From: Streptomyces sp. NBC_00459
GTDB lineage: Bacteria; Actinomycetota; Actinomycetes; Streptomycetales; Streptomycetaceae
Direction of reading: 5' to 3'
DNA length: 64,000 bases
Assembly (NCBI RefSeq): GCF_036013955.1
Contig: NZ_CP107903.1
Location: 620,001-684,000, forward strand
The notes under the pieces are model-generated. The model was not told the DNA's origin. It was given only the letters and a program-made list of their open reading frames with translations, and ran no database searches. A program made the position numbers and the translations under genes. This document shows positions 16,134 through 25,366 of this stretch, one piece after another (positions within the stretch are counted from its first letter, which is position 1; each line of letters begins with the position of its first letter).

Positions 16134-17279
16134 ATGTACGCAGCATCGTCCTCCGTGTCCGCCCCTCCAAGGCTCCTGCACCCCCGCCCGGGTGGCAGCG
16201 GCCCTTACCTCGACCCCGCACGACCGGGGGCTCCCGTACTCGGCGCCGGTGCCGGCCGGGCGCGACGGCTGCCGGGGATCGGCACCCAGCCGCTCAGCGG
16301 CAGACTCGACCTGTCCGGTCCCCAGGGCGCGCAGCTGCGCACGGCCATCGCGTCGGTGCACCGGATCTGCCCGGAGTTCGCCCCGGTTCAGGTGCTGCGC
16401 CGCAGTGGACGCTCCGTGCTCCTGGTCGGGACGACGGGGCGGAGCACGGCCGTCGCGAAGTGTTTACTGGACCAGTCCCCAGCGTGGGCCGAGCGCATCC
16501 GGCACGAAATAGCCGCATACCGCTCGTTCGTGCGGCACCGCCCGCCGGTGCGGGTGCCCCGTCTGATCGCGGCGGACCCGGACAACTGCACGCTGGTCAT
16601 CGAGCGGATGCCGGGCCGGGTCGCGGCCCTGCAGAGGCATCCGGCCGAGACACCGCCGCGTGCGGACATCAGGGCGGCGCTGGGCGCGATCTGCCGGCTC
16701 AACGCCTGGCGTCCACCGGCGGGTACGTTCGACGCCCCGCTGGACTACGCGGCACGTATCTCCCGGTACCACGAGCTGGGGCTCCTCACCGACCGGGACA
16801 TGGGCGATCTCCAGAAGCTGGTGCACGGGATCGCGCACTCGGCGGGCCGCCAGGGCATGGGCCAGTTCTGCCACGGCGACGCACTCCTGTCCAACATCCT
16901 CCTCTCCCCGGCCGGTCCAGTGCTGGTGGACTGGGAGCACGCGGGCTGGTATCTGCCGGGGTACGACCTGGCAACGCTGTGGGCGGTCCTCGGTGACGCG
17001 CCGGTGGCAAGGCGGCAGATCAGCCAGCTCGCGCAGGCGGCGGGACCGGCGGCACGGGACGCCTTCCTGGTGAACCTGATGCTGGTACTGACGCGCGAGA
17101 TCCGTACGTACGAACTGGCCGTGCAGCGTTCGATGCACGAGGCGACCCCGGCGGCACCGGGACCGGCCCATCCCGGTGCTGCGCCGTCCGGTGAGGAACA
17201 GCGGCTGCTGCTGAGGCGGCTGCACGACGACTGCCAACTGGCCCGACGGGCCGTGCGCGCGGCGGTCGGTACTCGCTGA
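16134..17279 (+). CDS. Aminoglycoside phosphotransferase (APH)-fold kinase, TTA-containing
   Basis: 381 residues. The APH/choline-kinase fold is visible: AVAKCLLDQ (nucleotide-site Lys), LVIERMPGR (hinge), the Brenner motif [12 protein letters not shown] (catalytic Asp) and [20 protein letters not shown] (metal-binding Asp). The first 60 residues are Pro/Gly/Arg-rich and probably disordered. Substrate unknown: members phosphorylate aminoglycosides, choline or other small molecules. Leu111 is encoded by TTA (16464-16466), implying bldA dependence. It ends in a strong hairpin at 17285-17334. Confidence 0.8.
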   Translation: MYAASSSVSAPPRLLHPRPGGSGPYLDPARPGAPVLGAGAGRARRLPGIGTQPLSGRLDLSGPQGAQLRTAIASVHRICPEFAPVQVLRRSGRSVLLVGTTGRSTAVAKCLLDQSPAWAERIRHEIAAYRSFVRHRPPVRVPRLIAADPDNCTLVIERMPGRVAALQRHPAETPPRADIRAALGAICRLNAWRPPAGTFDAPLDYAARISRYHELGLLTDRDMGDLQKLVHGIAHSAGRQGMGQFCHGDALLSNILLSPAGPVLVDWEHAGWYLPGYDLATLWAVLGDAPVARRQISQLAQAAGPAARDAFLVNLMLVLTREIRTYELAVQRSMHEATPAAPGPAHPGAAPSGEEQRLLLRRLHDDCQLARRAVRAAVGTR

Positions 17280-17284
17280 CGGGG

Positions 17285-17334
17285 GGCGTGGGCCCGCGAT
17301 GCGCCTGAACAGCGGCGCAGCGCGGGCCCACGCC
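17285..17334 (+). terminator. Strong nested hairpin terminator
   Basis: GGCGTGGGCCCGCG (17285-17298) pairs with CGCGGGCCCACGCC (17321-17334), a perfect 14-bp stem. The loop holds an inner TGCGCC/GGCGCA stem. It lies 6 bp after the APH-type stop codon. Confidence 0.85.
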
Positions 17335-17500
17335 ATGTCCGGGCGCAGGTCGCCACGAAAGTTCCCGCACCTCTATTGACATGGGAAGTCTCCGGCCTCT
17401 GGGCATGATTGACGGACCGTCGGGCAGCCGAGCCGCTAATGTGCGTAACGGCTCCGCACGTCCGCCGCTCCCCCACGCCCGCCCGACCCCGGAGGCCGCA

Positions 17501-19480
17501 TTGCGAGGACATGCCACCGACCCCGCCCGCCCCACCGATCCCGGACACAGACGCCTGCGCAGAGCCGCCGGCGCGCTCGCCTCGGCGGCACTGCTTCTGC
17601 CCCTGCTCGGCGCGGCCCCGGCCGACAGCGACGCCTCGGCCACCGGGCTGCAGCGCTCCTTCTCCGCTGCGGCGAACAAGTACCACGTGCCGCAGAGCCT
17701 TCTGCTCGCCGTCTCCTACATCCAGTCCCGCTGGGACACACACGCCGGGGCGCCCAGCGTCACCGGCGGCTACGGCCCGATGCACCTCACTGACGCCCGT
17801 ACCGCCCTCGCCGACGCCCCGCACCACAGCGAGGGCACGGAGGACGCGCGCGGCGACAGTGCCCGTCCGGCCCTGCACCCCACCACGGAGGTGCCGACAC
17901 AGGCCGAACTCCCGCCCCGTCTGCAGACGTTGACGAAGGCGGCCGAGCTGACCGGCCTGCCCGCCGAGCAGCTCCGCACCGACCCGGCCGCCAATGTGGC
18001 CGGCGGCGCCGCGCTGCTGGCCGCCGCCCAACGGGACCTGGCCGAGCCGCTGAGCGCCGACCCGGCGGACTGGTACGGGGCGGTGGCCCGCTTCTCCGGC
18101 GCCGACGACACCGCGACGGCCGCGGCGTACGCCGATGACGTGTACGACGTACTGCGCACCGGCGAGGAGCGCACGACCGACGAGGGACAGCTGGTGGCCC
18201 TGGCCGCGCGTCCCGGACTGGCCCCCGACACCGCCCAGTTGCGGCGGACCGGGCTGCGGAAGGTGTCCGCGGCGGGCACCGAGTGCCCGTCGACGGTGTC
18301 CTGCGAGTGGATTCCGGCGCCGTACGAGGAGTTCGGCGAGGGCGACTACGGCAACCACGACCTGGGCGACCGGCCGGCCGGCCAGAGCATCCGGTACATC
18401 GTCGTCCATGACACGGAGGGTGCCTGGGACGGCGTACTGACCATGGTCCAGGACCCGACCTATGTGTCCTGGAACTACACGCTGCGCTCCACGGACGGGC
18501 ACATCGCGCAGCACGTGAAGGCGAAGGACGTGGCCTGGCACGCGGGCAACTGGTACGTCAACGCCAAGTCGATCGGGCTGGAGCACGAGGGGTTCCTGGC
18601 GAACCCGGACGCCTGGTACACGGAGGCGATGTACCGGGCCTCGGCCCGGCTGGTGAAGTACCTGGCGGACAAGTACGGCATCCCGCTGGACCGGCAGCAC
18701 ATCCTCGGCCACGACAACGTGCCGGGCCCGACCACCTCGACGGTCTCAGGAATGCACACCGACCCGGGCCCGTACTGGGACTGGCAGCACTACTTCACGC
18801 TGCTGGGCCGCCCCTTCGAGCGGACGGCCCACGTGCGGGGCGACAGCCCAGTGGTGACGATCCGGCCGGACTACGCGTCGAACCGGCCCACGTACACGGG
18901 CTGCGTCACATCGGGCCAGGCGTGTGCGGCGCACGGGTCGAGCGAGGTGCGGCTGTACTCGCAGCCGGACACCTCGTCGGCGCTCGTCAAGGACATCGGG
19001 ACGCATCCCCCGGGCGGCGTCTCGACGATCGGCGTGAACGACATCGGGTCGCGGGTCTCCACCGGCCAGCAGTACGCCGTCGCGGAGCGCAGGGGCGACT
19101 GGACGGCGATCTGGTATCTGGGCCAGAAGGCCTGGTTCCAGAACCCGGCCGCGAACCCGACGGCGGTGGCTTCCGTCGGCGCGGTCGTGACACCGAAGGA
19201 CGGTCTGACGGAGATCCCGGTGTACGGGAGGGCGTACCCGGAGGCCTCGGCCTATCCGGCGGGTGTGCCTGCCCAGGCGGTTTCGCCGCTGCCGTACAAG
19301 CTGCCCGCGGGCCAGACGTACGTGGCCGGGGAGAAGGTGCCCGGCGAGTACTACTACGCCGTCACCTTCGACGCCGCCTCGCACCGGGTCGTGGTGGGCA
19401 AGGATCAGTACTACGAGATCCAGTTCGGCCACCGGGTGGCGTTCGTCCGGGCGGCGGACGTACGGCTCACCCTGTCCTGA
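17501..19480 (+). CDS. Secreted N-acetylmuramoyl-L-alanine amidase with SLT-like domain
   Basis: About 659 residues from TTG 17501, which has GGAGG 5 bases upstream. A basic n-region and hydrophobic signal segment (about 22-40) lead to a transglycosylase-like domain (about 50-215, [24 protein letters not shown]). Next come an Amidase_2 domain (about 275-425, with [31 protein letters not shown] and [10 protein letters not shown]) and SH3-like modules (about 480-659). The amidase zinc residues look intact and would cut the lactyl-peptide bond of peptidoglycan. The SLT-like domain has Gln75 where active lysozyme-type domains have the catalytic Glu, so it may only bind glycan. TTGACA stands at 17375-17380. 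Confidence 0.87.
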   Translation: MRGHATDPARPTDPGHRRLRRAAGALASAALLLPLLGAAPADSDASATGLQRSFSAAANKYHVPQSLLLAVSYIQSRWDTHAGAPSVTGGYGPMHLTDARTALADAPHHSEGTEDARGDSARPALHPTTEVPTQAELPPRLQTLTKAAELTGLPAEQLRTDPAANVAGGAALLAAAQRDLAEPLSADPADWYGAVARFSGADDTATAAAYADDVYDVLRTGEERTTDEGQLVALAARPGLAPDTAQLRRTGLRKVSAAGTECPSTVSCEWIPAPYEEFGEGDYGNHDLGDRPAGQSIRYIVVHDTEGAWDGVLTMVQDPTYVSWNYTLRSTDGHIAQHVKAKDVAWHAGNWYVNAKSIGLEHEGFLANPDAWYTEAMYRASARLVKYLADKYGIPLDRQHILGHDNVPGPTTSTVSGMHTDPGPYWDWQHYFTLLGRPFERTAHVRGDSPVVTIRPDYASNRPTYTGCVTSGQACAAHGSSEVRLYSQPDTSSALVKDIGTHPPGGVSTIGVNDIGSRVSTGQQYAVAERRGDWTAIWYLGQKAWFQNPAANPTAVASVGAVVTPKDGLTEIPVYGRAYPEASAYPAGVPAQAVSPLPYKLPAGQTYVAGEKVPGEYYYAVTFDAASHRVVVGKDQYYEIQFGHRVAFVRAADVRLTLS

Positions 19481-19491
19481 GCCACCGACGA

Positions 19492-19543
19492 CAGAGGTGA
19501 GGGCCGGTTTCCGCCGCGCGGCGGAAACCGGCCCTCACCTCTG
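19492..19543. terminator. 52-bp perfect palindrome, bidirectional terminator
   Basis: The arm 19492-19516 (starting CAGAGGTGAGGG and ending TTTCCGCCG) is exactly complementary to 19519-19543, with CG in the centre, so the whole 52 bp is a perfect palindrome. It lies between two convergent genes (stops at 19480 and 19555), so one element can end transcription from both sides. Confidence 0.9.
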
Positions 19544-19554
19544 CGGATGTCGCT

Positions 19555-20052
19555 TCAGGCCGTCTGGAAGAGCTCCGCAGGCAGCGGCTTCAGCAGCGCG
19601 TAAAGGTCGTCGGTGATCGGTCGGTCCCAGGCCGCGATGGTCACCAGGACGTTGTCGCTGCGGTCGAACTGCACGCAGGCGATCCGGCTCTCGGAGAGCT
19701 TGAGACGACGCACGATGAGGAGGTTGTCGCCCTGCATCACCGGGACGTCCTCGGTGCCGACGACGGTGACCTCCTCCTCGTTCTCCAGGGCCACCAGCAG
19801 CTGGGCCACCTCGAACGGGACCTCGTCCTCGGCGACGTCGCGGGCCGGGGAGCCCTCGGGCAGGTTGCCGATGACCATCGCGGGGCCTCGGCCGCCGAAC
19901 AGGTCGTAGCGCAGGAACACGCCCTGGCAGCTGCCATCGGGGGCGGGCAGCAGGCCCGCGCCGAGATTGCCGGGCCAGTCGCCCGGATCCATGGCCAGGA
20001 CATCGAAGTCGGGGCCGGCGGGAGTGGCGCTGCGGCGGCGGAGGAACGACAT
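19555..20052 (-). CDS. Conserved hypothetical protein
   Basis: 165 residues, soluble, acidic, no signal peptide or membrane segment. Features seen: FDVLAMDPGDWPGNLGAGLL near the N-terminus, a GVFLRYDLFGGRGPAMVIGN strand-rich middle and a helical C-terminus ending PLPAELFQTA. I do not recognise a named family; the regular composition and third-position GC support a real gene. It shares the 52-bp terminator palindrome with the amidase gene. The ATG at 20052 has no clear ribosome site. Confidence 0.65.
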   Translation of the reverse strand: MSFLRRRSATPAGPDFDVLAMDPGDWPGNLGAGLLPAPDGSCQGVFLRYDLFGGRGPAMVIGNLPEGSPARDVAEDEVPFEVAQLLVALENEEEVTVVGTEDVPVMQGDNLLIVRRLKLSESRIACVQFDRSDNVLVTIAAWDRPITDDLYALLKPLPAELFQTA

Positions 20053-20124
20053 ACAGCCATGGTACGTGCCCGCCCGAGGCTCCTGTTCCGCGGGCGCCGC
20101 CTCCGCACTATGTCCTACTGGGCC

Positions 20125-20739
20125 CTACTGGCTCGTCTGCTTGCGCCGCTCGTGATGGCGGGCGACGCGGGCCCGGTTCCCGCAGGAGGGTCTGCACCAC
20201 TCCTGCCGCGGATGTTCCTTGAGGAAGTAGCGCACACAGCGCGGCGCGTGGCAGGCCCGCAGCCGTTCCCGGTCCGCACTGGCGAGAAAGGCGACAGCGG
20301 CCCGAGCGAGCACGGTCACGACCTCCCCCTCGCCCCGCAGGCCCTGGAGTCTTACGACGGGTTCGGCGTCGTCGGCCCAGTCGAGCACGGGGACGGTGGG
20401 CGTGCGGGCGGCAGCCGCGTTGAGCCGGCGCAGCGCCTCGGTCGAGGGCAGCAGCCGTGCCGCGTCCGCCGGGCTCGGCTCCCCGGGCCGCACCGCGCGC
20501 GCGAAGAGGGTCCGCACGGCGACACGCAGTTCCCGTACGGCGGTCAGCGCAGCCTCGTCGGCGACGAAGCCGTCCGTGTCCGGCAGGGTGTCGCGGTGTG
20601 CGTGCACCCAGGTGGTGAGGCCGGCGGTGTCGGTGAGGTCGTCGGCGATGCCGCCGTCGCCGTCGTGGCGGACGGTGAGAGCGAGGTCGAGGGTGAGCCG
20701 CGCGTCGTCGGTGATGTGGCTGGTGATCAGGTCCCGCAT
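20125..20739 (-). CDS. CGNR zinc-finger protein (ABATE domain)
   Basis: About 204 residues. The N-terminal half is the ABATE-type domain (LTLDLALTVRHDGDGGIADDLTDTAGLTTWV). The C-terminus carries a CGNR zinc finger: CHAPRC, then WCRPSCGNRARVARHHERRK. Proteins of this type are predicted DNA- or RNA-binding stress regulators in actinobacteria. Start ambiguous: ATG 20739 is used, but ATG 20769 or GTG 20775 would also fit and overlap an inverted repeat at 20748-20774, suggesting autoregulation or leaderless translation. Confidence 0.8.
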   Translation of the reverse strand: MRDLITSHITDDARLTLDLALTVRHDGDGGIADDLTDTAGLTTWVHAHRDTLPDTDGFVADEAALTAVRELRVAVRTLFARAVRPGEPSPADAARLLPSTEALRRLNAAAARTPTVPVLDWADDAEPVVRLQGLRGEGEVVTVLARAAVAFLASADRERLRACHAPRCVRYFLKEHPRQEWCRPSCGNRARVARHHERRKQTSQ

Positions 20740-20747
20740 GTGGCTAA

Positions 20748-20774
20748 TGCTAATCCCCGAGGCATCCATTAGCA
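20748..20774. promoter_or_regulatory. Inverted repeat at CGNR gene start
   Basis: TGCTAAT (20748-20754) and ATTAGCA (20768-20774) are exact inverted repeats separated by 13 bp, A/T-rich in a GC-rich background, at the 5' end of the CGNR gene. A plausible operator or -10 overlap for autoregulation. Confidence 0.45.
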
Positions 20775-20841
20775 CCGCAGGGGCGGCCCTGTCGTTCGCG
20801 GGCAGCCCCTGCCACTGCCTTACCTCAAGGTCAACGCGGTC

Positions 20842-21084
20842 TCAGGTCAGGTCGAACTCCCCTTCCCGTGCCCCCGACACGAACGCGCCCCATTCCGCGG
20901 GCGTGAAAATCAGGGAAGGGCTGTGCGGGCGGCCACTGTTGCGCATCGCGATGAACCCCTCGACAAAGGCGATCTGGACATCCCCCCGCCCACTGCTGCT
21001 GGACTGCCAGTCGGCGTTGCTGAGGTCCAGCTCCGGCTTGTCCCAGCCCGCGAGCGGGTGCTCCTGGATCGTGCTCTCGGCCAC
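20842..21084 (-). CDS. DUF397-domain protein (orphan)
   Basis: 80 residues from the GTG at 21084, which has a GGGAGGAG site 7 bases upstream. The sequence PELDLSNADWQSSSSGRGDV, the VAFVEGFIAMRNS-type middle and SLIFTPAEWGAFVSGAREGEFDL are the complete DUF397 fold. In Streptomyces DUF397 genes normally sit beside an XRE-family regulator (the BldB/AbaA-like systems controlling development and antibiotic production). No XRE partner is next to this one, so it is an orphan copy. A longer start at 21153 lacks support. Confidence 0.85.
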   Translation of the reverse strand: MAESTIQEHPLAGWDKPELDLSNADWQSSSSGRGDVQIAFVEGFIAMRNSGRPHSPSLIFTPAEWGAFVSGAREGEFDLT

Positions 21085-21167
21085 GTCCGTGCTCCTCCCG
21101 GTTACGTCGTCCGCCGCCAGCCTAGCCATCGGTTCCTGCCGCCGACAGGCCACGTGAGGGGGACGCT

Positions 21168-22323
<1,156 letters not shown>

Positions 22324-22334
<11 letters not shown>

Positions 22335-23382
22335 GACGGGGCTCCCCTTCGAGTACGGCGACCAGGTTCTGCTGGAGACAGGGTCCGGAGGTGGCGTGGG
22401 CGAGCGCCCGGTCGGACTCGCCCCGGTGGATACGAGCGGCGGCCTCGCCAATGCGGACAAGACCGGCGGCCATGATCGGGTTGGCGGCGAGGGCACCGCC
22501 GGAGGGGTTCACACGGACGTCGTCGCCCAGCCGGAGCGCCTTCCTGAGGACCACCTCCTGCGAGCTGAACGGCGCGTGCAACTCGGCGGTGTCCACGGGC
22601 CGTTCGAATGCGCCGGCCTTCTCTGCGGCGAGCCGCGTCGACGGCGAGTCGGTCAGCTCTCGGACGCCCAGCGAGTGTGCCTCGATGCGGTGGTCGATGC
22701 CCCGGATCCAGGCGGGCCGCTCGCACAGTTCCCGGGCGCGGTCACCGGCCGCGAGGATCACGGCGGCGGCCCCGTCGCCGATCGGCGGGCAGTCTCCGGT
22801 ACGCAGCGGATGCACGACGTACTCCCCGTGCGGAACCGAACCCCGCAGCTGGGCATGGGAGTTGGCCTGGGCGTCCGCCCGGCTCCGGGCGGCGACGGCG
22901 GCGAGCGCGGGCTCGTCGGTGTAGCCCTCGTCGATGAGCGCCTGCGCCTGGAGCGCGGCGAGCGCCACGGAGTCCGGCCACAGGGGGGCCACGTAGTACG
23001 GATCGAGCTGCCGGGTCAGGACGTCCCGCACCGAGCCCGGCGACGACTTGCCGTACGCGTACACGAGGGCTGTGTCGGTGTCACCCGTGAGCAGTTTGGT
23101 CCATGCCTCGTACAGCGCCCAGGCCCCGTCCATCTCCACGTGCGACTCGGAGATGGGTGGCCAGGCGCCCACGCCGTCGAGCGCCAGGGTGAAGGAGAAG
23201 GCGCGGCCGGCGAGGTAGTCGGAGGAGCCTGAGCAGGTGAAGCCGATGTCGCTGGTCTTCAGGCCGGTCGCGTCGAGCACCTCGTGCAGCACGGGCATGA
23301 GCATCTCTACTTCGGAGAGCTCGTCACTGGTGCGCCGGTGATCGGTCTGGGCGAAGGCGACGACGGCGATCTCGCGTGTCAC
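22324..23382 (-). CDS. Second thiolase-like lipid-transfer protein
   Basis: 352 residues from GTG 23382, overlapping the DUF35 gene stop by 4 bp (GTGA). Fold landmarks: IAVVAFAQTDHRRTSDELSE, SESHVEMDGAWALYEAWTKL, CPPIGDGAAAVILAAGD and VNPSGGALAANPIMAAGLVR. Again no cysteine stands at the thiolase nucleophile position. The pair of dissimilar thiolase-like subunits encoded back to back suggests a heteromeric enzyme together with the DUF35 protein. Role in degradation of a CoA-activated lipid or steroid-like substrate is inferred from family and neighbours. Confidence 0.78.
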
Positions 23383-24326
23383 AGCGACTCCTTGAACGTC
23401 TCGTAGTCCGCGTCGGGTTCGCCGGTGGGCCGGTAGTGGTCGGGGTAGCGGCCCCCTTCCGTCCACACCGGTTCCACCCGCAGCCCCATGCGGACCTGGT
23501 CGTAGGGGATGCCCCCGATCCGGCCGTGCAGAGCGAGGTCGGCGCCGTCGAGGGCGATGTGCGCGTAGACGTAGGGCACTTCGATGTCGAGGTTGCGCGC
23601 CTTGATGTTGACGATGCAGAAGGTGGTGACCGTGCCGCCGGGGCCCACCTCGACCTGCTCGGCCGTGGCGACACCGCAGGTGGGACACGCGCCCCTGGGC
23701 GGGACGTACACCTTCCGGCAGGACGGGCAGCGCTCGCCGACGATCCGCCGCTCGGCGAGGGCGTTGATGTAGGCGGTCTGGGCGCGGCCGGGCGAGTAGG
23801 TGTAGTCGAGGCGGGCCTGAGCGACGATGCCGGTCACCATGGACTCGAACTGCCCGTCGTGGTCGCCCGTTTCACCGCCGATCGCGCTGTCGTCGGGCTC
23901 GAAGCAGGCGATGTCCGTGATCGCTCCGGAGCGCTCCGCCGCCCAGCGGATCCGGACGCGCATACCGGTGTGGACGGCGTCGGGGCCGGGAGCGTCGAGA
24001 GCGTGCAGAAGGGCCGTGTCGGCGCCGTCGAGCCGGACCAGGACCCAGGCGAAGGGTGTGTCGAGGGGCTGGCCGCGGCGCGGGGCGTGGTTCCACGCCC
24101 AGGTGGTGACGGTGCCGGTGGGTGCGACCTGCACGAGGTCGCGTATCTCGTCGGCGGTCACCGGGTCGTACTCGACGGGCGGGACGAGGGTGCGGCCGTC
24201 GGTGGTGCGGACGCCGAGGACCACCTGTTCTCGCAGGCCGGTCAGGAAGGCGCTCTGGACGGGGCCCAGAGAGCGGGTGAAGGGAAATTCGACGACCAGG
24301 GGGGCTTTGAGGACTTCGGTGGTCAT
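23379..24326 (-). CDS. DUF35 rubredoxin-like zinc-ribbon/OB-fold protein
   Basis: 315 residues, apparently two DUF35-like OB units. The first (about 25-130) has lost its zinc ribbon. The second (about 165-300) has it: ERCPSCRKVYVPPRGACPTC, four cysteines, followed by the OB-fold GTVTTFCIVNIKA and HIALDGADLALHGRIGG. DUF35 proteins associate with thiolase-like or MaoC-like enzymes (for example ChsH2 with Ltp2) and shape their active sites. AAGGAG stands 10 bases before ATG 24326, and the stop overlaps the next gene, giving tight coupling with the thiolase-like subunit. Confidence 0.85.
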   Translation of the reverse strand: MTTEVLKAPLVVEFPFTRSLGPVQSAFLTGLREQVVLGVRTTDGRTLVPPVEYDPVTADEIRDLVQVAPTGTVTTWAWNHAPRRGQPLDTPFAWVLVRLDGADTALLHALDAPGPDAVHTGMRVRIRWAAERSGAITDIACFEPDDSAIGGETGDHDGQFESMVTGIVAQARLDYTYSPGRAQTAYINALAERRIVGERCPSCRKVYVPPRGACPTCGVATAEQVEVGPGGTVTTFCIVNIKARNLDIEVPYVYAHIALDGADLALHGRIGGIPYDQVRMGLRVEPVWTEGGRYPDHYRPTGEPDADYETFKESL

Positions 24327-24372
24327 CCCGGGTACTCCTTCGCGGGGTCAGGGCCTGATCCGCCGGACAGGC

Positions 24373-25173
24373 CTAGGCCCGCCGGTAGACGGGCGGGCGC
24401 TTCTCGGCGAAGGCACGGGTGCCTTCCTTGGCGTCGGCGGTGTCGAAGACGGGCCAGCCGCGCTTGAGTTCGGCGGCGAGGCCCTCGGTCTCGGTCAGCT
24501 CGGCGGTCTCGTAGACGGATGCCTTGACGGCCTCCACGGCGAGCGGGCCGCAGGCGTTGATGCGCTCGGCGATCTCCAGGGCCTTGTCCAGGGCGGTCCC
24601 GTCGGGGACGACGTGTCCGATCAGGCCGATCGCGGCGGCCTCCTGGGCGCTGTACGGGCGTGCGGTGAGCAGCATTTCCAGGGCGTGGGTGCGCGGGATC
24701 TGCCGTTGGAGGCGGACCGTGGAGCCGCCGATCGGGAAGAGTCCGCGCTTGACCTCGAAGAGTCCGAAGGTCGCCGACTCGCCGGCGACCCGGATGTCGG
24801 TGCCCTGGATGATCTCGGTGCCGCCGGCGACGCAGTACCCCTCGATCGCGGCGATCACCGGTTTGCGGGGGCGGTGGTGGCGCAGCATCGCCTTCCAGTG
24901 CAGGTCCGGGTCGGCCTTGAGCCGGTGACGGTATTCCTCGCCCTCCAGACCGCTCCCGGCCAGGGCCTTCAGGTCCATCCCGGCGCAGAAGGCGCCTCCG
25001 GCCCCGGTGAGCACGATCGAGCGGACGGCGTCGTCCGCGTCCGCCTCGACCCAGCCGTCGTACAGCCCGACGAGCATCGGCAGCGAGAGCGCGTTCTTGG
25101 CTTCCGGCCGGTTGAGTGTGAGCACCAGTGTGGCGTTCTCACGCCGAACGGTCAGGTGTTCCGTGCCACCCAT
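24373..25173 (-). CDS. Crotonase-family enoyl-CoA hydratase/isomerase
   Basis: 266 residues of the crotonase fold: LVLTLNRPEAKNALSLPML, the first oxyanion loop GAGGAFCAGMDLKAL, and the second AAIEGYCVAGGTEIIQGTDI followed by GLFEVKRGLFPIGG. The second acidic residue used by hydratases is present in the CVAGGTE segment. The reaction is probably hydration or isomerisation of an enoyl-CoA. It is first gene of a four-gene operon with the DUF35 and thiolase-like genes (46 bp gap). The promoter region shares a TCTGA-N7-TCAGA operator with the divergent acyl-CoA synthetase. Confidence 0.87.
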   Translation of the reverse strand: MGGTEHLTVRRENATLVLTLNRPEAKNALSLPMLVGLYDGWVEADADDAVRSIVLTGAGGAFCAGMDLKALAGSGLEGEEYRHRLKADPDLHWKAMLRHHRPRKPVIAAIEGYCVAGGTEIIQGTDIRVAGESATFGLFEVKRGLFPIGGSTVRLQRQIPRTHALEMLLTARPYSAQEAAAIGLIGHVVPDGTALDKALEIAERINACGPLAVEAVKASVYETAELTETEGLAAELKRGWPVFDTADAKEGTRAFAEKRPPVYRRA

Positions 25174-25255
25174 CGCCCATCTCCCCTCTGAAAGAACGAG
25201 AACAGGTGAAGAACGAGAACAGGTTGCAGGAGCGGAGGAAGCACTTCAAGGGTTT

Positions 25256-25272
25256 TCTGACAGGTAGTCAGA
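25256..25272. promoter_or_regulatory. Shared operator candidate, copy 1 (TCTGA-N7-TCAGA)
   Basis: TCTGA (25256-25260), seven bases, TCAGA (25268-25272), inside TTTTCTGA...TCAGATTTCTT. It lies in the 193-bp gap between the crotonase operon (minus) and the acyl-CoA synthetase (plus). A near-identical site occurs at 38618-38634. The size and symmetry suit a TetR-type regulator. Confidence 0.6.
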
Positions 25273-25366
25273 TTTCTTCGGTGCCGCCCCTTCACAGTTG
25301 CCGCGCCCTTTGCTCTGATGACGGCGAGCCGACAACCGCCAGGGATGCCCAGGGTCAGGAGGAGCG

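Noticed and set aside
16134..17279. Aminoglycoside resistance gene
   Set aside because: Only the general APH fold is visible; similar kinases act on many small molecules and no resistance subfamily is recognisable.
16745..18712. 655-codon minus-strand open frame across the APH and amidase genes
   Set aside because: High-GC shadow of two well-supported plus-strand genes; Arg/Gly/Val-rich composition and no domain.
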